A DNA stretch of 52,142 bases, from contig JAFYLN010000132.1 in assembly GCA_017537045.1 (NCBI GenBank), forward strand, positions 1-52,142, in the 5' to 3' direction. Position numbers and translations under genes: made by a program. The notes below the pieces were generated by a model, which saw only the letters and a program-made list of their open reading frames with translations, searched no databases and was not told where the DNA came from. Of the stretch, positions 40,178-48,696 are shown piece after piece (the stretch's first letter is position 1; each line of letters starts with the position of its first letter). The DNA is from Oscillospiraceae bacterium. GTDB taxonomy: Bacteria > Bacillota_A > Clostridia > Oscillospirales > Oscillospiraceae.

Positions 40178-40930
40178 TTACCCCAGCAGCACATCGGAGA
40201 CCAGCATCACGCAGAAGCCGATCAAAAGGGCGTATGTAATGCCGCGGGTTTCGCCGTGGTGCGTCTCAGGGATCATTTCGTCACTGATGACATAAAGCAT
40301 AGTGCCGCCGGCAAAGGCCAGTGCAAAGGGCAGGATCGCGGCGGAAATACTGACGGCGAAGTAACCCAGCAGTGTGCCGAGAATTTCCACCACACCGGTA
40401 GCTGCTGCGATCAGAAAAGTCTTTTTCAGACTGACACCGGAAGCCAGCATGGGGCCGATGATGACCATGCCTTCAGGAATATTCTGCAGCGCAATGCCGC
40501 CTGCGATCAGCAGTGCTTCGGATGTATTGCCGGAACCGAAACCGACACCGGCTGCGATGCCTTCGGGCAGATTGTGGATGGCAATGGCGGTAACGAAGAG
40601 CAGAACCTTGCTGAGCTTTCCGTTTCCTTCGTGGTCCTCAATATCTGTACCGACCATCCGGTGCAGGTGTGGAACCAGTTTGTCGATCAGATTCAGGGCG
40701 ATGGCGCCCACAAAGATGCCGGCGACCGTGGTGATCAGACCATATTTTCCGCCGTATTCCAGCGACGGCAGGATCAGACCCAGAATCGCAGCAGCCAGCA
40801 TCACACCGGCGGCAAAAGAAAGGACAACATCACTGAACTGGTGGGAGATTTTTTTGAAAACAACGCCAAGGACGGCACCGATGATGGTTGCACCGCCGAC
40901 ACCCAATGCCGTTAAAAGGACCATACCCAT
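40178..40930 (-). CDS. ZIP family divalent metal transporter
   Basis: 250 residues with about eight membrane helices. The two metal-site helices are clear: AIHNLPEGIAAG (TM4) and ALQNIPEGMV (TM5), both carrying the HNxPEG / QNxPEG signature of ZIP proteins such as ZupT. It imports Zn2+, Fe2+ or a similar ion. AGGAGGTACACC precedes the ATG at 40930. It is the first gene of a three-gene unit with a radical SAM protein (four-base gap) and a Nudix hydrolase. Confidence 0.92.
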   Translation of the reverse strand: MGMVLLTALGVGGATIIGAVLGVVFKKISHQFSDVVLSFAAGVMLAAAILGLILPSLEYGGKYGLITTVAGIFVGAIALNLIDKLVPHLHRMVGTDIEDHEGNGKLSKVLLFVTAIAIHNLPEGIAAGVGFGSGNTSEALLIAGGIALQNIPEGMVIIGPMLASGVSLKKTFLIAAATGVVEILGTLLGYFAVSISAAILPFALAFAGGTMLYVISDEMIPETHHGETRGITYALLIGFCVMLVSDVLLG

Positions 40931-41006
40931 AAAGGTGTACCTCCTGTAGATGTATTTTCTTCATTATACTGCAAACGGCAGTGTTTCGCAATGGAAATTT
41001 CGCCTA

Positions 41007-41035
41007 TTGCACCCGGGCGCGCAAGGTGCTATAAT
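41007..41035 (+). promoter_or_regulatory. Promoter of the Nudix/TIM-barrel operon
   Basis: TTGCAC (41007-41012) and TATAAT (41030-41035) with a 17-base spacer. Confidence 0.75.
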
Positions 41036-41059
41036 GCACCAAAAGAGAGGAGGTGCGTC

Positions 41060-41524
41060 ATGGAGTATACGCATCTTGTATCGGTGGCAGCGCTTGTCAC
41101 CAATGAAAAAAATGAGATCCTGCTGGTAAAAAGTCCCTGGCGGGGCTGGGAATACCCCGGCGGACTGATCGAACCCGGCGAGAGCTTCGAAGCGGCTCTG
41201 AAGCGGGAAGTCTTTGAAGAGGCGGGTGTGCAGATTGAGATCACCGGCTTTGTGGGCATCTGCAAAAATGTGGGCAGCAACATCGTCAACATCGATTTTA
41301 CCGCCCACTATACCGGGGGAGAGCTGACCACCAGCGAGGAAAGCACGGAGGTCGGCTGGTTCACACCCGAAGAAGCCATGGTGCGCATTACCTTTCCCTT
41401 AACGAAAAAACGCCTTGCCAATATGCTTTCGGGCGATAAAACTGTCCATCTCTTCGGTTTTTGCCGGGAAAATGGCTTTGAAGTTGTTGAGGAACTGGAA
41501 TACCCAGTCGGAAAGGATGAATGA
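41060..41524 (+). CDS. Nudix hydrolase
   Basis: 154 residues from the ATG at 41060 (GAGAGGAGG just upstream). A canonical Nudix box lies at about 38-61: GGLIEPGESFEAALKREVFE then EAGV, matching GX5EX7REUXEEXGU fully. This contrasts with the degenerate box of the other Nudix protein 2 kb away. The fold is a single small Nudix domain, probably acting on a nucleoside diphosphate derivative or oxidised nucleotide; the exact substrate is unknown. The stop overlaps the region of the next gene's start (ATGAATGA), so the two are co-translated. Confidence 0.92.
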   Translation: MEYTHLVSVAALVTNEKNEILLVKSPWRGWEYPGGLIEPGESFEAALKREVFEEAGVQIEITGFVGICKNVGSNIVNIDFTAHYTGGELTTSEESTEVGWFTPEEAMVRITFPLTKKRLANMLSGDKTVHLFGFCRENGFEVVEELEYPVGKDE

Positions 41525-41528
41525 AAAT

Positions 41529-42314
41529 ATGCTGAAATTTGGAATGCCGACTTTGATCGAGACAAATACCATTGAGGAATGCGCTGCCCTCTGCGCCGAT
41601 TCCGGCCTGTCCTTTATTGAGATGAATATGAACCTGCCCCAGTATCAGGTACAGACCATGGATGCTGCGCAGCTGAAGCGGGTGGCAAAGGAGTATGGCA
41701 TCGGCTATACCATCCATCTGGATGAAAATATGAACGTGGCGGATTTCAATCCCGATGTGGCCGCAGCTTACCGGAACTCCGTCATCCAGACCATCGAACT
41801 GGCGAAAAAGCTGGAGATCCCCGTGCTGAACATGCACATGATCTTCGGCGTGTACTTCACGCTGCCCCATGAAAAGGTGTACCTTTTTGAGCAGTACCGG
41901 GAAGATTACCGCAGCAATATGCTTCGCTACCGGGATGAATGCGCAAAAGCCATCGGCGGCAGCGGCATTCGGGTGTGCGTGGAAAACTGGCATGGTTATC
42001 GGAGCTGGCAGCTGCCGGTGCTGGACGAACTGCTCCAGAGCGAAGCCTTCGGCCTGACCTACGACGTGGGCCACAACCACTGCATCGGCGGTGCGGATGA
42101 ACCCCATATCTTTGCACGGATGGAGAAGCTCTGCCATATGCACCTGCATGATGTCCGCGACGGCACGAAGGATCATCAGGCACTGGGCACCGGGGAACTG
42201 GATGTCCAAAAATATTTGAACCTTGCAAAAGAGCGGGACTGCACCGTGGTGGTGGAAACCAAGACCATTGCAGGCTTGAAAGAATCCGCCGCATGGCTGA
42301 AAGAGAATTTGTAA
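41529..42314 (+). CDS. Sugar phosphate isomerase/epimerase-like TIM-barrel protein
   Basis: 261 residues if it starts at the ATG at 41529 (MLKFGMPTLIE, the usual N-terminus of the family); an ATG at 41517 would add four residues and overlap the Nudix stop. The fold is the xylose isomerase-like/AP endonuclease 2 TIM barrel. Probable metal ligands are Glu in CVENWHG, Asp/His in YDVGHNH, His in MHLHDVRDG and Glu in VVVETKT. Family members isomerise or epimerise sugars or their phosphates. It is downstream of the Nudix gene in a two-gene operon. Confidence 0.87.
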   Translation: MLKFGMPTLIETNTIEECAALCADSGLSFIEMNMNLPQYQVQTMDAAQLKRVAKEYGIGYTIHLDENMNVADFNPDVAAAYRNSVIQTIELAKKLEIPVLNMHMIFGVYFTLPHEKVYLFEQYREDYRSNMLRYRDECAKAIGGSGIRVCVENWHGYRSWQLPVLDELLQSEAFGLTYDVGHNHCIGGADEPHIFARMEKLCHMHLHDVRDGTKDHQALGTGELDVQKYLNLAKERDCTVVVETKTIAGLKESAAWLKENL

Positions 42315-42551
42315 ATTGATGTTTGTCGCACCATGCAGCATGGATAACGTAGGGGCGACCATTGGTCGCCCGCGCAGTAACATGTTACGATTTTGCCGAA
42401 AACCAATGCAAATACGTAATACTGTGCCGCCGGGCGTGTTGCAGAGCGCAGCGAATCAAAATAGGTCGATTGCCGGTGGCAATCGCACAATAATTCATGG
42501 ATCGCCGCCCCTACACGCACAATCGAAAGAGAGCGATAAACTGAAATTTGA
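42313..42551. repeat. Family A dispersed repeat, copy A7 (long form)
   Basis: 239 bp with left end AAATTGATGTTTGTCGCAC and right end CGATAAACTGAAATTTG. Module and core are in the same order as A1. It begins within two bases of the preceding stop codon, between convergent genes. Confidence 0.9.
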
Positions 42552-42569
42552 ATCCCATTTGCAAAACCG

Positions 42570-42591
42570 CGGCCTGTCAGACGACAGGCCG
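42570..42591 (-). terminator. Terminator of the beta-propeller gene
   Basis: CGGCCTGTC and GACAGGCCG form a 9-bp stem around AGAC, just past the stop on the minus strand and followed by a short T run. The opposite side carries ATTTT, so it may act both ways. Confidence 0.75.
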
Positions 42592-42603
42592 TAATTTTAT
42601 GTA

Positions 42604-44460
42604 TCAGGAGATCTTGATGCCGTAAATGCCCTCGCGGGTACCCAGTACCATCATATTGCCGAAAACAACGGGGGAAGCTTCCGTAGTCTGGTCAAAGCCC
42701 AGCGCATAGAGGATCTCGCCGGTGGCACCGTCCACGAGACGGATCTTGCCGGAGGCGTTGACAAAAGCCACATACGCCTTGCCGTCATCGGTATAGAAGG
42801 CAACAGGGGAGCTCCAGGCATAGTTTCGGGTGGAAATCTCCCAGACCACCTCGCCGGTCTCCCGGTTGATGGCCAGCATGGTGCCGTCATAGGCCTTGGG
42901 CACACGAGCCACGATATAGATGATCAGGTCTTCAATGTTGCTGCCCTCTTTGCCGATCAGAGGCGTGGACTGCACACCACCGGAAACGTCCTTGACCGTG
43001 ACGCATTCCCGCTCAATTTCCCAGACGATCTCACCGGTCTGGGCGTTCAGCTTATAGATGCTCACGCTGCCCGCATCCTTTTTGGCTGTCCAGTGCAGGG
43101 AGGGGGCGGTGTAGATGTAGCCGTTTCCGTCCTCGCCCCACTCGAAAACAGGGGAGGAGTTGGAATCGTCCTTGGTGTCCTGCGCCCAGACAAGCTCCAT
43201 GGTGTTCAGGTCGATGCACTGGAACAGGCCGCCGTTTTCGGACACATAGAGGTAATTATCCACAATACTGACGCTGCTTTCATAACCCAGATAACGGCCG
43301 GACTTGGAGTAATCGCTGCGGTAGCGGGTCTTAACCGGTTCGTCGGGATTGACGGAAATGGTGCCTGCAGCCTTGTCATACTGGGTGTTCAGCTTTATGG
43401 TGTAGAGAATGCCGCTTTCGCTGGGCCAGATCAGGGTATCCGTTTCCGCGTCTACCAGCGGAGAGGAGTCAAAGGCGATCCAGTTGCGCTCGTTGAAGGT
43501 TTCCTGATGGCCGTGGCGGTAGATGATCTCGCCGGTGATCAGGTTGATGATGAACATACGGGGTGTCATGTTGTGGGTATACAGGCCGCCGCCCACATAC
43601 AGCAGGGGATAACCACGGGGGTCCAGCGCGCCTGCTCCCTTGAAGTTCATGCCTACATCGATGGGCTTGCGGGTCTCCTTGCCGTCCTCCATGTCATAGA
43701 AGTGGATCTTGCCGTCCAGCGTGGCGTAGATCACCTCTACCAACCCCTCTTTTTCCTTTTTGCTGTTGTAAAGGTTCATGATGGCCTTGGTCTCTTCATC
43801 CCATTGAACCACCAGAGGCTGGCCGGTCCATGCGCAGCCGCCCCAGTCGTCCAACTGGCCGATGACATGGGACCAGACCTTGGTCAGCGTCTTGTTGTTA
43901 ACGGTAGCAGTGCCGTAGGTGGCATTGTTGCGGTAGTTGTTGCCGCGGAAAGTGGCAATGCCGGGCAGGGCGAAGTAATCATCCGGATCACCGAAAGAGA
44001 TCTTTTCTTCTCTTTCGTAGGAATCCACGATCTGATTGTCCACGATGATCTCCCACTCGATACCGAAGTTTTCGGGATTGCTCACATCGGTCATGGCGGG
44101 CGCGAAGACCACAGGTGGCTCCGTGGGAGCTTCGGTTTCGATCACCGTTGGTTCAGGCTCTGTAACCGGCGGGAGTGTCTGCAAAACGACAGGTGTGGTT
44201 TCGATGGGTACAAAAACCTGCACATCAGGCTCATTTTCGGCAAGAGAACCTGCAAACAGGGTGGCGCCTGCTGCCAGCGCCAGTGCAAGCGCAGCAAAAA
44301 CCGGAACACCGCCGCTGATGCCCTTTCTCTTTTTAATCGCAGCGGTGATTTTTAAGATGACGGTGATTACAAAAACCGCCGCCAGAATAGCAGTTATCAG
44401 TTTTAAGTAAGCCAGACCGGCCTCAAGACCGGAAGCCGCAGAAAAAGCTGCATCCAACAT
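42604..44460 (-). CDS. Membrane-anchored PQQ-like (BamB-type) beta-propeller protein
   Basis: 618 residues from the ATG at 44460 (TGGAGGTGCTGCCA upstream). Two hydrophobic helices (about 14-42 and 50-72) are followed by a Pro/Thr/Glu-rich linker (about 80-125, TEPEPTVIETEAPTEPP). Then comes a PQQ-like repeat beta propeller (about 150-618), with recurring GxxVWE blades such as TGEIVWEIERE and TGEVVWEISTR. The propeller is likely outside the cell. In Gram-negatives BamB helps assemble the outer membrane, but that system is absent in Clostridia, so its role here is unknown; ligand binding or cell-surface scaffolding is possible. It is monocistronic. Confidence 0.87.
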   Translation of the reverse strand: MLDAAFSAASGLEAGLAYLKLITAILAAVFVITVILKITAAIKKRKGISGGVPVFAALALALAAGATLFAGSLAENEPDVQVFVPIETTPVVLQTLPPVTEPEPTVIETEAPTEPPVVFAPAMTDVSNPENFGIEWEIIVDNQIVDSYEREEKISFGDPDDYFALPGIATFRGNNYRNNATYGTATVNNKTLTKVWSHVIGQLDDWGGCAWTGQPLVVQWDEETKAIMNLYNSKKEKEGLVEVIYATLDGKIHFYDMEDGKETRKPIDVGMNFKGAGALDPRGYPLLYVGGGLYTHNMTPRMFIINLITGEIIYRHGHQETFNERNWIAFDSSPLVDAETDTLIWPSESGILYTIKLNTQYDKAAGTISVNPDEPVKTRYRSDYSKSGRYLGYESSVSIVDNYLYVSENGGLFQCIDLNTMELVWAQDTKDDSNSSPVFEWGEDGNGYIYTAPSLHWTAKKDAGSVSIYKLNAQTGEIVWEIERECVTVKDVSGGVQSTPLIGKEGSNIEDLIIYIVARVPKAYDGTMLAINRETGEVVWEISTRNYAWSSPVAFYTDDGKAYVAFVNASGKIRLVDGATGEILYALGFDQTTEASPVVFGNMMVLGTREGIYGIKIS

Positions 44461-44566
44461 TGGCAGCACCTCCAGAAAATAACTCACGTTATTATAGCAC
44501 GTTCTGTTCTTTGCGGCAAGAAATAAATGGCGTCTTGTGTAAAAATATACGGAAAAGACAAGAAAA

Positions 44567-44596
44567 GACTCCCATGCGCTTCGACGCATGGGAGAA
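44567..44596 (-). terminator. Intrinsic terminator after AgrC-like gene
   Basis: CTCCCATGCG (44569-44578) and CGCATGGGAG (44585-44594) form a perfect stem, followed on the minus strand by TCTTTTCTTG. Confidence 0.9.
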
Positions 44597-44600
44597 ATTA

Positions 44601-45869
44601 TCAAATATGCAGCACGGCAACAATCTGGGAAACGCCGTTCATATCCAAAACGGTCAGCTTTCCGTCGTAACGGACGGCGATCTGGCGGCAGATGTCCAGC
44701 AATTCACAGTCTGAATCTACGGCCGTTGCGCAGGTGTTCTTGACACCGATCTGCAGCAGGTCACCATCCTGGTAGGAAGCAATGGCAATGCGGCGGGTAC
44801 CGGCAGTCTGCTCGCGGCAGGCACTCAGCGCACATTCCATCAGGCAGCCGATCAGTAAGCACAGCTCCTCATCGGAAACAGTGGCGGTCTCCGGCAGGGA
44901 AAGCTTTGCTGAAGTCTTGATATTGCTGAGCATGGCCTGACGGGTATAGAAAGTCAGAACCGGGTCAACGCCGGAATTGCCGGTGGATGCGATCTCAGGA
45001 GCAAGCTGCTTTCTCATGGTGTTCAGGCGCTCCCGAAGCTGCTGAAGATTCTCCTGATTCAGGTCGTCTTCCATGGTCATTACCTGCAGCAGCAGTTCCC
45101 TGTAGCTGTATTCGGCATCCAGCATGCGCTTATGTAAATTGGCCAGATAAGCCTGTGCAAGATCCTGCTGCGGTGCGGCAACAGGTGCAGCGGGAGCGGT
45201 TCTGGCATTTTTTGCAGGTCTTTCTTTTCTCAGAATCATCGTAATCATCTCCGTTCCGGTCAGGTGAAGAATCAGGGCGGCAGCGGCTGCGGCCGCAACG
45301 ATGGCTGCGGCCATCACGACGGGCAGTGCGGATGCACCGTTGTGCAACAGCATGCAGCCAAGGACAGTGCCGGCAGCAGGCGCGATAAACAGCAGCTTCC
45401 ATACGGGAGCATCGGATTCGTCCAGTGTTGGTGCCAGACAGTAGATCAGGTTCAGGGTGTATGGTGCCAGCAGCAAAGTCTGCAGCAGCAGCGTAATCAG
45501 AAGGTGCTGAACGGTGTAGCTCACTGCAAAGCGGTCAGCAACGGCGCTGATCAAAATGGAAATATTGATAATGCTAAGGGTATTCAGCAGCATCTTGCCT
45601 ATATTGGCACGAATGACCAGAACTGCAAACACCAGCAACACAGCGCTGCGCAGCAACGGATAAGGCATACCCACAGGCGATGCTCCCAGCAGAGCGGTGG
45701 AAATATCATAATACAGCAGGGCGGGTGACAGGAGCAGCATCAGGAAGCCTGCCAGAAAACTCTTCAGCCGCGTCTGGCTGCGGAAAGGATAGACGATCAG
45801 CAGAATATAGGGAAGAAAATCTGCCATAGAACAGAAAAGTACTTCCGCCATCCGGAAGAAAGTGGGCAT
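44601..45869 (-). CDS. AgrC-like membrane protein with degenerate histidine kinase module
   Basis: 422 residues from the ATG at 45869 (AAAGGAGGTGTTCC upstream). About six N-terminal helices (10-220) resemble the sensor half of AgrC/ComD-type kinases. The cytoplasmic half aligns with a GHKL module but has lost its hallmarks: the phospho-acceptor HDxxNH motif is absent (YSYRELLLQVMTMEDD in its place), the N-box LxDNAIEAC reads LMECALSAC, and the G-box is DCELLDIC. Only the VKNT and DGKL landmarks remain. It therefore should not act as a kinase in the normal way and may be a pseudokinase or ligand sensor. No response regulator or AgrD/AgrB gene is adjacent. Confidence 0.8.
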   Translation of the reverse strand: MPTFFRMAEVLFCSMADFLPYILLIVYPFRSQTRLKSFLAGFLMLLLSPALLYYDISTALLGASPVGMPYPLLRSAVLLVFAVLVIRANIGKMLLNTLSIINISILISAVADRFAVSYTVQHLLITLLLQTLLLAPYTLNLIYCLAPTLDESDAPVWKLLFIAPAAGTVLGCMLLHNGASALPVVMAAAIVAAAAAAALILHLTGTEMITMILRKERPAKNARTAPAAPVAAPQQDLAQAYLANLHKRMLDAEYSYRELLLQVMTMEDDLNQENLQQLRERLNTMRKQLAPEIASTGNSGVDPVLTFYTRQAMLSNIKTSAKLSLPETATVSDEELCLLIGCLMECALSACREQTAGTRRIAIASYQDGDLLQIGVKNTCATAVDSDCELLDICRQIAVRYDGKLTVLDMNGVSQIVAVLHI

Positions 45870-45973
45870 ACCGGGAACACCTCCTTTGCACAAAGAATCG
45901 TTTCGACACAAATCTAGCATTTATCATACCTGAAATCCGCTCTGCGGTCAAGGCTTTTTTTGACTGGCGCGTG

Positions 45974-46002
45974 TTGCATTTCCATTTTTGCGATGCTATA
46001 AT
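45974..46002 (+). promoter_or_regulatory. Promoter of the second MATE gene
   Basis: TTGCAT (45974-45979) and TATAAT (45997-46002) with a 17-base spacer. Confidence 0.75.
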
Positions 46003-46029
46003 GGAAAAAACGAATAAAGGAGCCTTTTT

Positions 46030-47409
46030 ATGAAACAAAATGGTGGAAGACCCGGGCAGGATATGGGCACCGGCAGCATCGGAAAACTGCTGGCGCAGCT
46101 TGCGATCCCCGCTGTGGTGGCTCAAATCGTCAATCTTCTCTATAATATTGTGGATCGTATTTATATCGGCCATATGCCAGGCGTAGGTGCCGATGCACTG
46201 ACCGGCGTGGGCCTGTTTATGCCGATACTGATGCTGGTCAATGCCTTTGCCATGCTCTGCGGTGCCGGTGGCGCACCCCGCGCTGCCATTGCCATGGGTC
46301 AGAAAGACCATGACCGTGCGGAGAAGATCATGGCAAACTGCTTTACGGTGCTGCTGATCTTTGCCGTGGTGCTGACTGCGGTGTTCTATGTATCCGCGCC
46401 AGCGCTGCTGAAGCTCTTCGGTGCCAGTGAGGTGACATTGCCCTATGCCCTTAGCTATGCCAGAATCTACATTCTGGGCAGTATCTGCGTCCTTGTTGTC
46501 ATGGGCATGAATACTTTTATTACCACCCAAGGCTTTGCGAAGATCAGCATGATGACCACGGTCATCGGTGCGGTGATCAATATTGTGCTGGATCCGATTT
46601 TTATTTTCGTGCTGGATATGGGTGTTAAGGGTGCGGCACTGGCAACAGTTTTGAGCCAGATGGTCGGTGCGCTCTGGATTCTGCGCTTTCTGACCGGAAA
46701 GAAAACGATCCTGCGGCTGAAGCTGCCCAATATGAAGCTCCGTCTGCCCATCATCTGCCCCTGTCTGGCACTGGGCATCTCCACATTTGTGATGCTGTCC
46801 ACGGAAAGCCTGCTGTCCATGAGCTTTACCTCCAGCCTTGCAATATACGGCGGTGACCTGGCGGTCGGCGCCATGACCATCATCACCAGCGTCAGTCAAT
46901 TGGTCACCATGCCGCTGACCGGCATCTGTCAGGGCGCGCAGCCTATTGTCAGCTTTAACTACGGCGCGGGCAATGACGACCGTGTGAAAAAGACCTTCCG
47001 TCTGGAACTGATCATCTGCGCCACCTATGCCACCCTGTTCTGGGCGATGCTGATGATCTGCCCCTCGGTATTTGCTTCCATTTTCAACAACGATCCCGAT
47101 CTGGTCGGCTACACTGGCTGGGCCATGCGGGTCTATATGGCCGGTATTTTTGCCATGGGCTTCCAGCTTGTGTGCCAGCAGAGCTTCATGGCGCTGGGTC
47201 AGGCCAAGGTCAGCCTGCTTTTGGCCTGCCTGCGTAAGATCATTCTGCTGATTCCTCTGATTTTCATTCTGCCCCAGCTGTTTGAAAACAAGGTCTTTGC
47301 CGTGTTCCTCGCGGAGCCGGTCAGTGATATTGTGGCAGCGACCACCACGGTCGTGGTGTTCTCCCTCCAGTTTAAGAAAATACTGGCTAACGGCCCCTCG
47401 AAAAAGTAA
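46030..47409 (+). CDS. MATE family efflux transporter (second copy)
   Basis: 459 residues with about twelve membrane helices. The N-terminus GTGSIGKLLAQLAIPAVVAQ then LYNIVDRIYIGHMPGVGADA is a classic MATE signature. The C-terminal half has PLTGICQGAQPIVSFNYGAG, typical of the NorM/DinF-like branch. The ATG follows AAAGGAG at eight bases. It differs clearly from the MATE protein at the start of the window, so they are not recent duplicates. A terminator follows immediately. The substrate is unknown. Confidence 0.94.
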   Translation: MKQNGGRPGQDMGTGSIGKLLAQLAIPAVVAQIVNLLYNIVDRIYIGHMPGVGADALTGVGLFMPILMLVNAFAMLCGAGGAPRAAIAMGQKDHDRAEKIMANCFTVLLIFAVVLTAVFYVSAPALLKLFGASEVTLPYALSYARIYILGSICVLVVMGMNTFITTQGFAKISMMTTVIGAVINIVLDPIFIFVLDMGVKGAALATVLSQMVGALWILRFLTGKKTILRLKLPNMKLRLPIICPCLALGISTFVMLSTESLLSMSFTSSLAIYGGDLAVGAMTIITSVSQLVTMPLTGICQGAQPIVSFNYGAGNDDRVKKTFRLELIICATYATLFWAMLMICPSVFASIFNNDPDLVGYTGWAMRVYMAGIFAMGFQLVCQQSFMALGQAKVSLLLACLRKIILLIPLIFILPQLFENKVFAVFLAEPVSDIVAATTTVVVFSLQFKKILANGPSKK

Positions 47410-47414
47410 ACAGC

Positions 47415-47447
47415 AAGCCGCCATTGAATCCAAATGGCGGCTTCGTC
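47415..47447 (+). terminator. Terminator after the second MATE gene
   Basis: AAGCCGCCATT (47415-47425) pairs with AATGGCGGCTT (47433-47443); the T run is modest. Confidence 0.75.
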
Positions 47448-47448
47448 C

Positions 47449-47477
47449 TTGCAAACAGGTGTTTTTCATGCTATAAT
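47449..47477 (+). promoter_or_regulatory. Promoter of the 7TM-LuxR gene
   Basis: TTGCAA (47449-47454) and TATAAT (47472-47477) with a 17-base spacer. Confidence 0.75.
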
Positions 47478-47510
47478 AATATGAAATTGAGGAAGAGGAG
47501 GAGCCGAACA

Positions 47511-48542
47511 GTGCAATATGGTAGTATTTCAATGGTCTACGGCATCATTGCGCTGCTTTCAGTGATGCTCCTGACCGGCTATCTGCTCTGGGAAAAGAAG
47601 AAGGAACGGAATTTTTTGTACCTGTTTATCTGTGTTGCGCTGACCAATGTCGGTTATTTTCTGCAGGCAGCCGCACCGAATTTGAACTGGGCGATGACTG
47701 CCAACCGTATTTCCTATCTGGGCGCGGCTTATTCCGTGCTGGCCATGGTGTTTATCATTTCGGATGTCTGCCAGATCCGGAAGCTGAAATGGCGCAGAAC
47801 TGTGCTGGCAGGTATCAGTACAGCGGCATTTGTGCTGGCTGCCAGCGGTGACTGGTGGGGACTGTATTACAAAAGCGTGGAGATCATTGCCGTAAACGGT
47901 GTGACAAAACTGGTCAAAAACTATGGTCCGCTGCATGTTCTCTATACGGTTTATCTGGTTGGATATGTATTGCTGATGATGGTGATGATCATTTATGCAG
48001 CGAAACAGAAACGGCTGGAATCACCCAAATATGCAGCGTTTCTGATTATGACGGTTATGATGAATATGGCTGTCTGGGCAGTGGAGCAGATCATCCGGGT
48101 GGACTTTGAGTTCCTGTCCGTGTCTTATATTGTCACAGAAGTGATGCTGCTGCTGATATATGGTGTATTGCGGGATTACGGTATCGTGCAATCCGGGGGC
48201 AGTGTTGTGAGTGTACAGATGCTGACCCACCTCAATACCAGAACACCGGAAGCCGGTGAACTGCCGCCGGAGATGGAAACGCTTTTCCGAAACTTTGTGG
48301 AAAAGACAAAAGGCCTTTCCTCTGCGGAACGGCGGATCCTGAATTACTATATCGAAGGCTATGAAACGGCTGACATTCCGGAACTGGCTTTTGTCAGCAT
48401 CCACACAGTAAAAAAACACAACCACAGCATCTATCAGAAGCTGGAAGTGGCATCACGGGATGAACTGATGCTCTATATCGAGCTTTTTCGCTGCTGCGGC
48501 AGGCTGCGGGAACTGACCGGTGAAGCGGTACAGGAAAAATAA
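47511..48542 (+). CDS. Membrane-bound 7TM sensor fused to a LuxR-type DNA-binding domain
   Basis: 343 residues if translated from the GTG at 47511, eight bases after AGGAGG; the ATG at 47532 is the alternative. Residues about 5-230 form seven hydrophobic helices resembling the 7TM sensor (HisKA_7TM-like) region of some histidine kinases. Residues about 280-340 are a LuxR-type HTH (LSSAERRILNYYIEGYETAD, then FVSIHTVKKHNHSIYQKLEV). No kinase, receiver or PAS domain lies between. The protein therefore looks like a one-component, membrane-tethered transcription factor. Target genes are unknown; the neighbouring MATE and zinc-ribbon genes are candidates only by position. Confidence 0.85.
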   Translation: MQYGSISMVYGIIALLSVMLLTGYLLWEKKKERNFLYLFICVALTNVGYFLQAAAPNLNWAMTANRISYLGAAYSVLAMVFIISDVCQIRKLKWRRTVLAGISTAAFVLAASGDWWGLYYKSVEIIAVNGVTKLVKNYGPLHVLYTVYLVGYVLLMMVMIIYAAKQKRLESPKYAAFLIMTVMMNMAVWAVEQIIRVDFEFLSVSYIVTEVMLLLIYGVLRDYGIVQSGGSVVSVQMLTHLNTRTPEAGELPPEMETLFRNFVEKTKGLSSAERRILNYYIEGYETADIPELAFVSIHTVKKHNHSIYQKLEVASRDELMLYIELFRCCGRLRELTGEAVQEK

Positions 48543-48551
48543 GGAACCAAC

Positions 48552-48589
48552 AGGGTGCACAAATGAATGAAAATTCGTTTGTGCACCCT
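48552..48589. terminator. First of two tandem hairpins after 7TM-LuxR gene
   Basis: AGGGTGCACAAA (48552-48563) pairs with TTTGTGCACCCT (48578-48589); the arms nearly continue inward (TGAAT/ATTCG). No T run follows directly. Confidence 0.6.
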
Positions 48590-48595
48590 ATACGT

Positions 48596-48632
48596 ATTCT
48601 GAGGTTACTTTTGTGAAAAGTAACCTCAGAAT
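48596..48632. terminator. Second tandem hairpin, perfect 17-bp stem
   Basis: 48596-48612 (ATTCTGAGGTTACTTTT) is perfectly complementary to 48616-48632 around GTG. With the preceding hairpin it probably ends the 7TM-LuxR transcript. Confidence 0.65.
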
Positions 48633-48696
48633 TATTTATCCAGCCCCTCTTTCTGTTTAGAATATAGGTAACCAAAGAGAAAAGGAGAAATGAACG

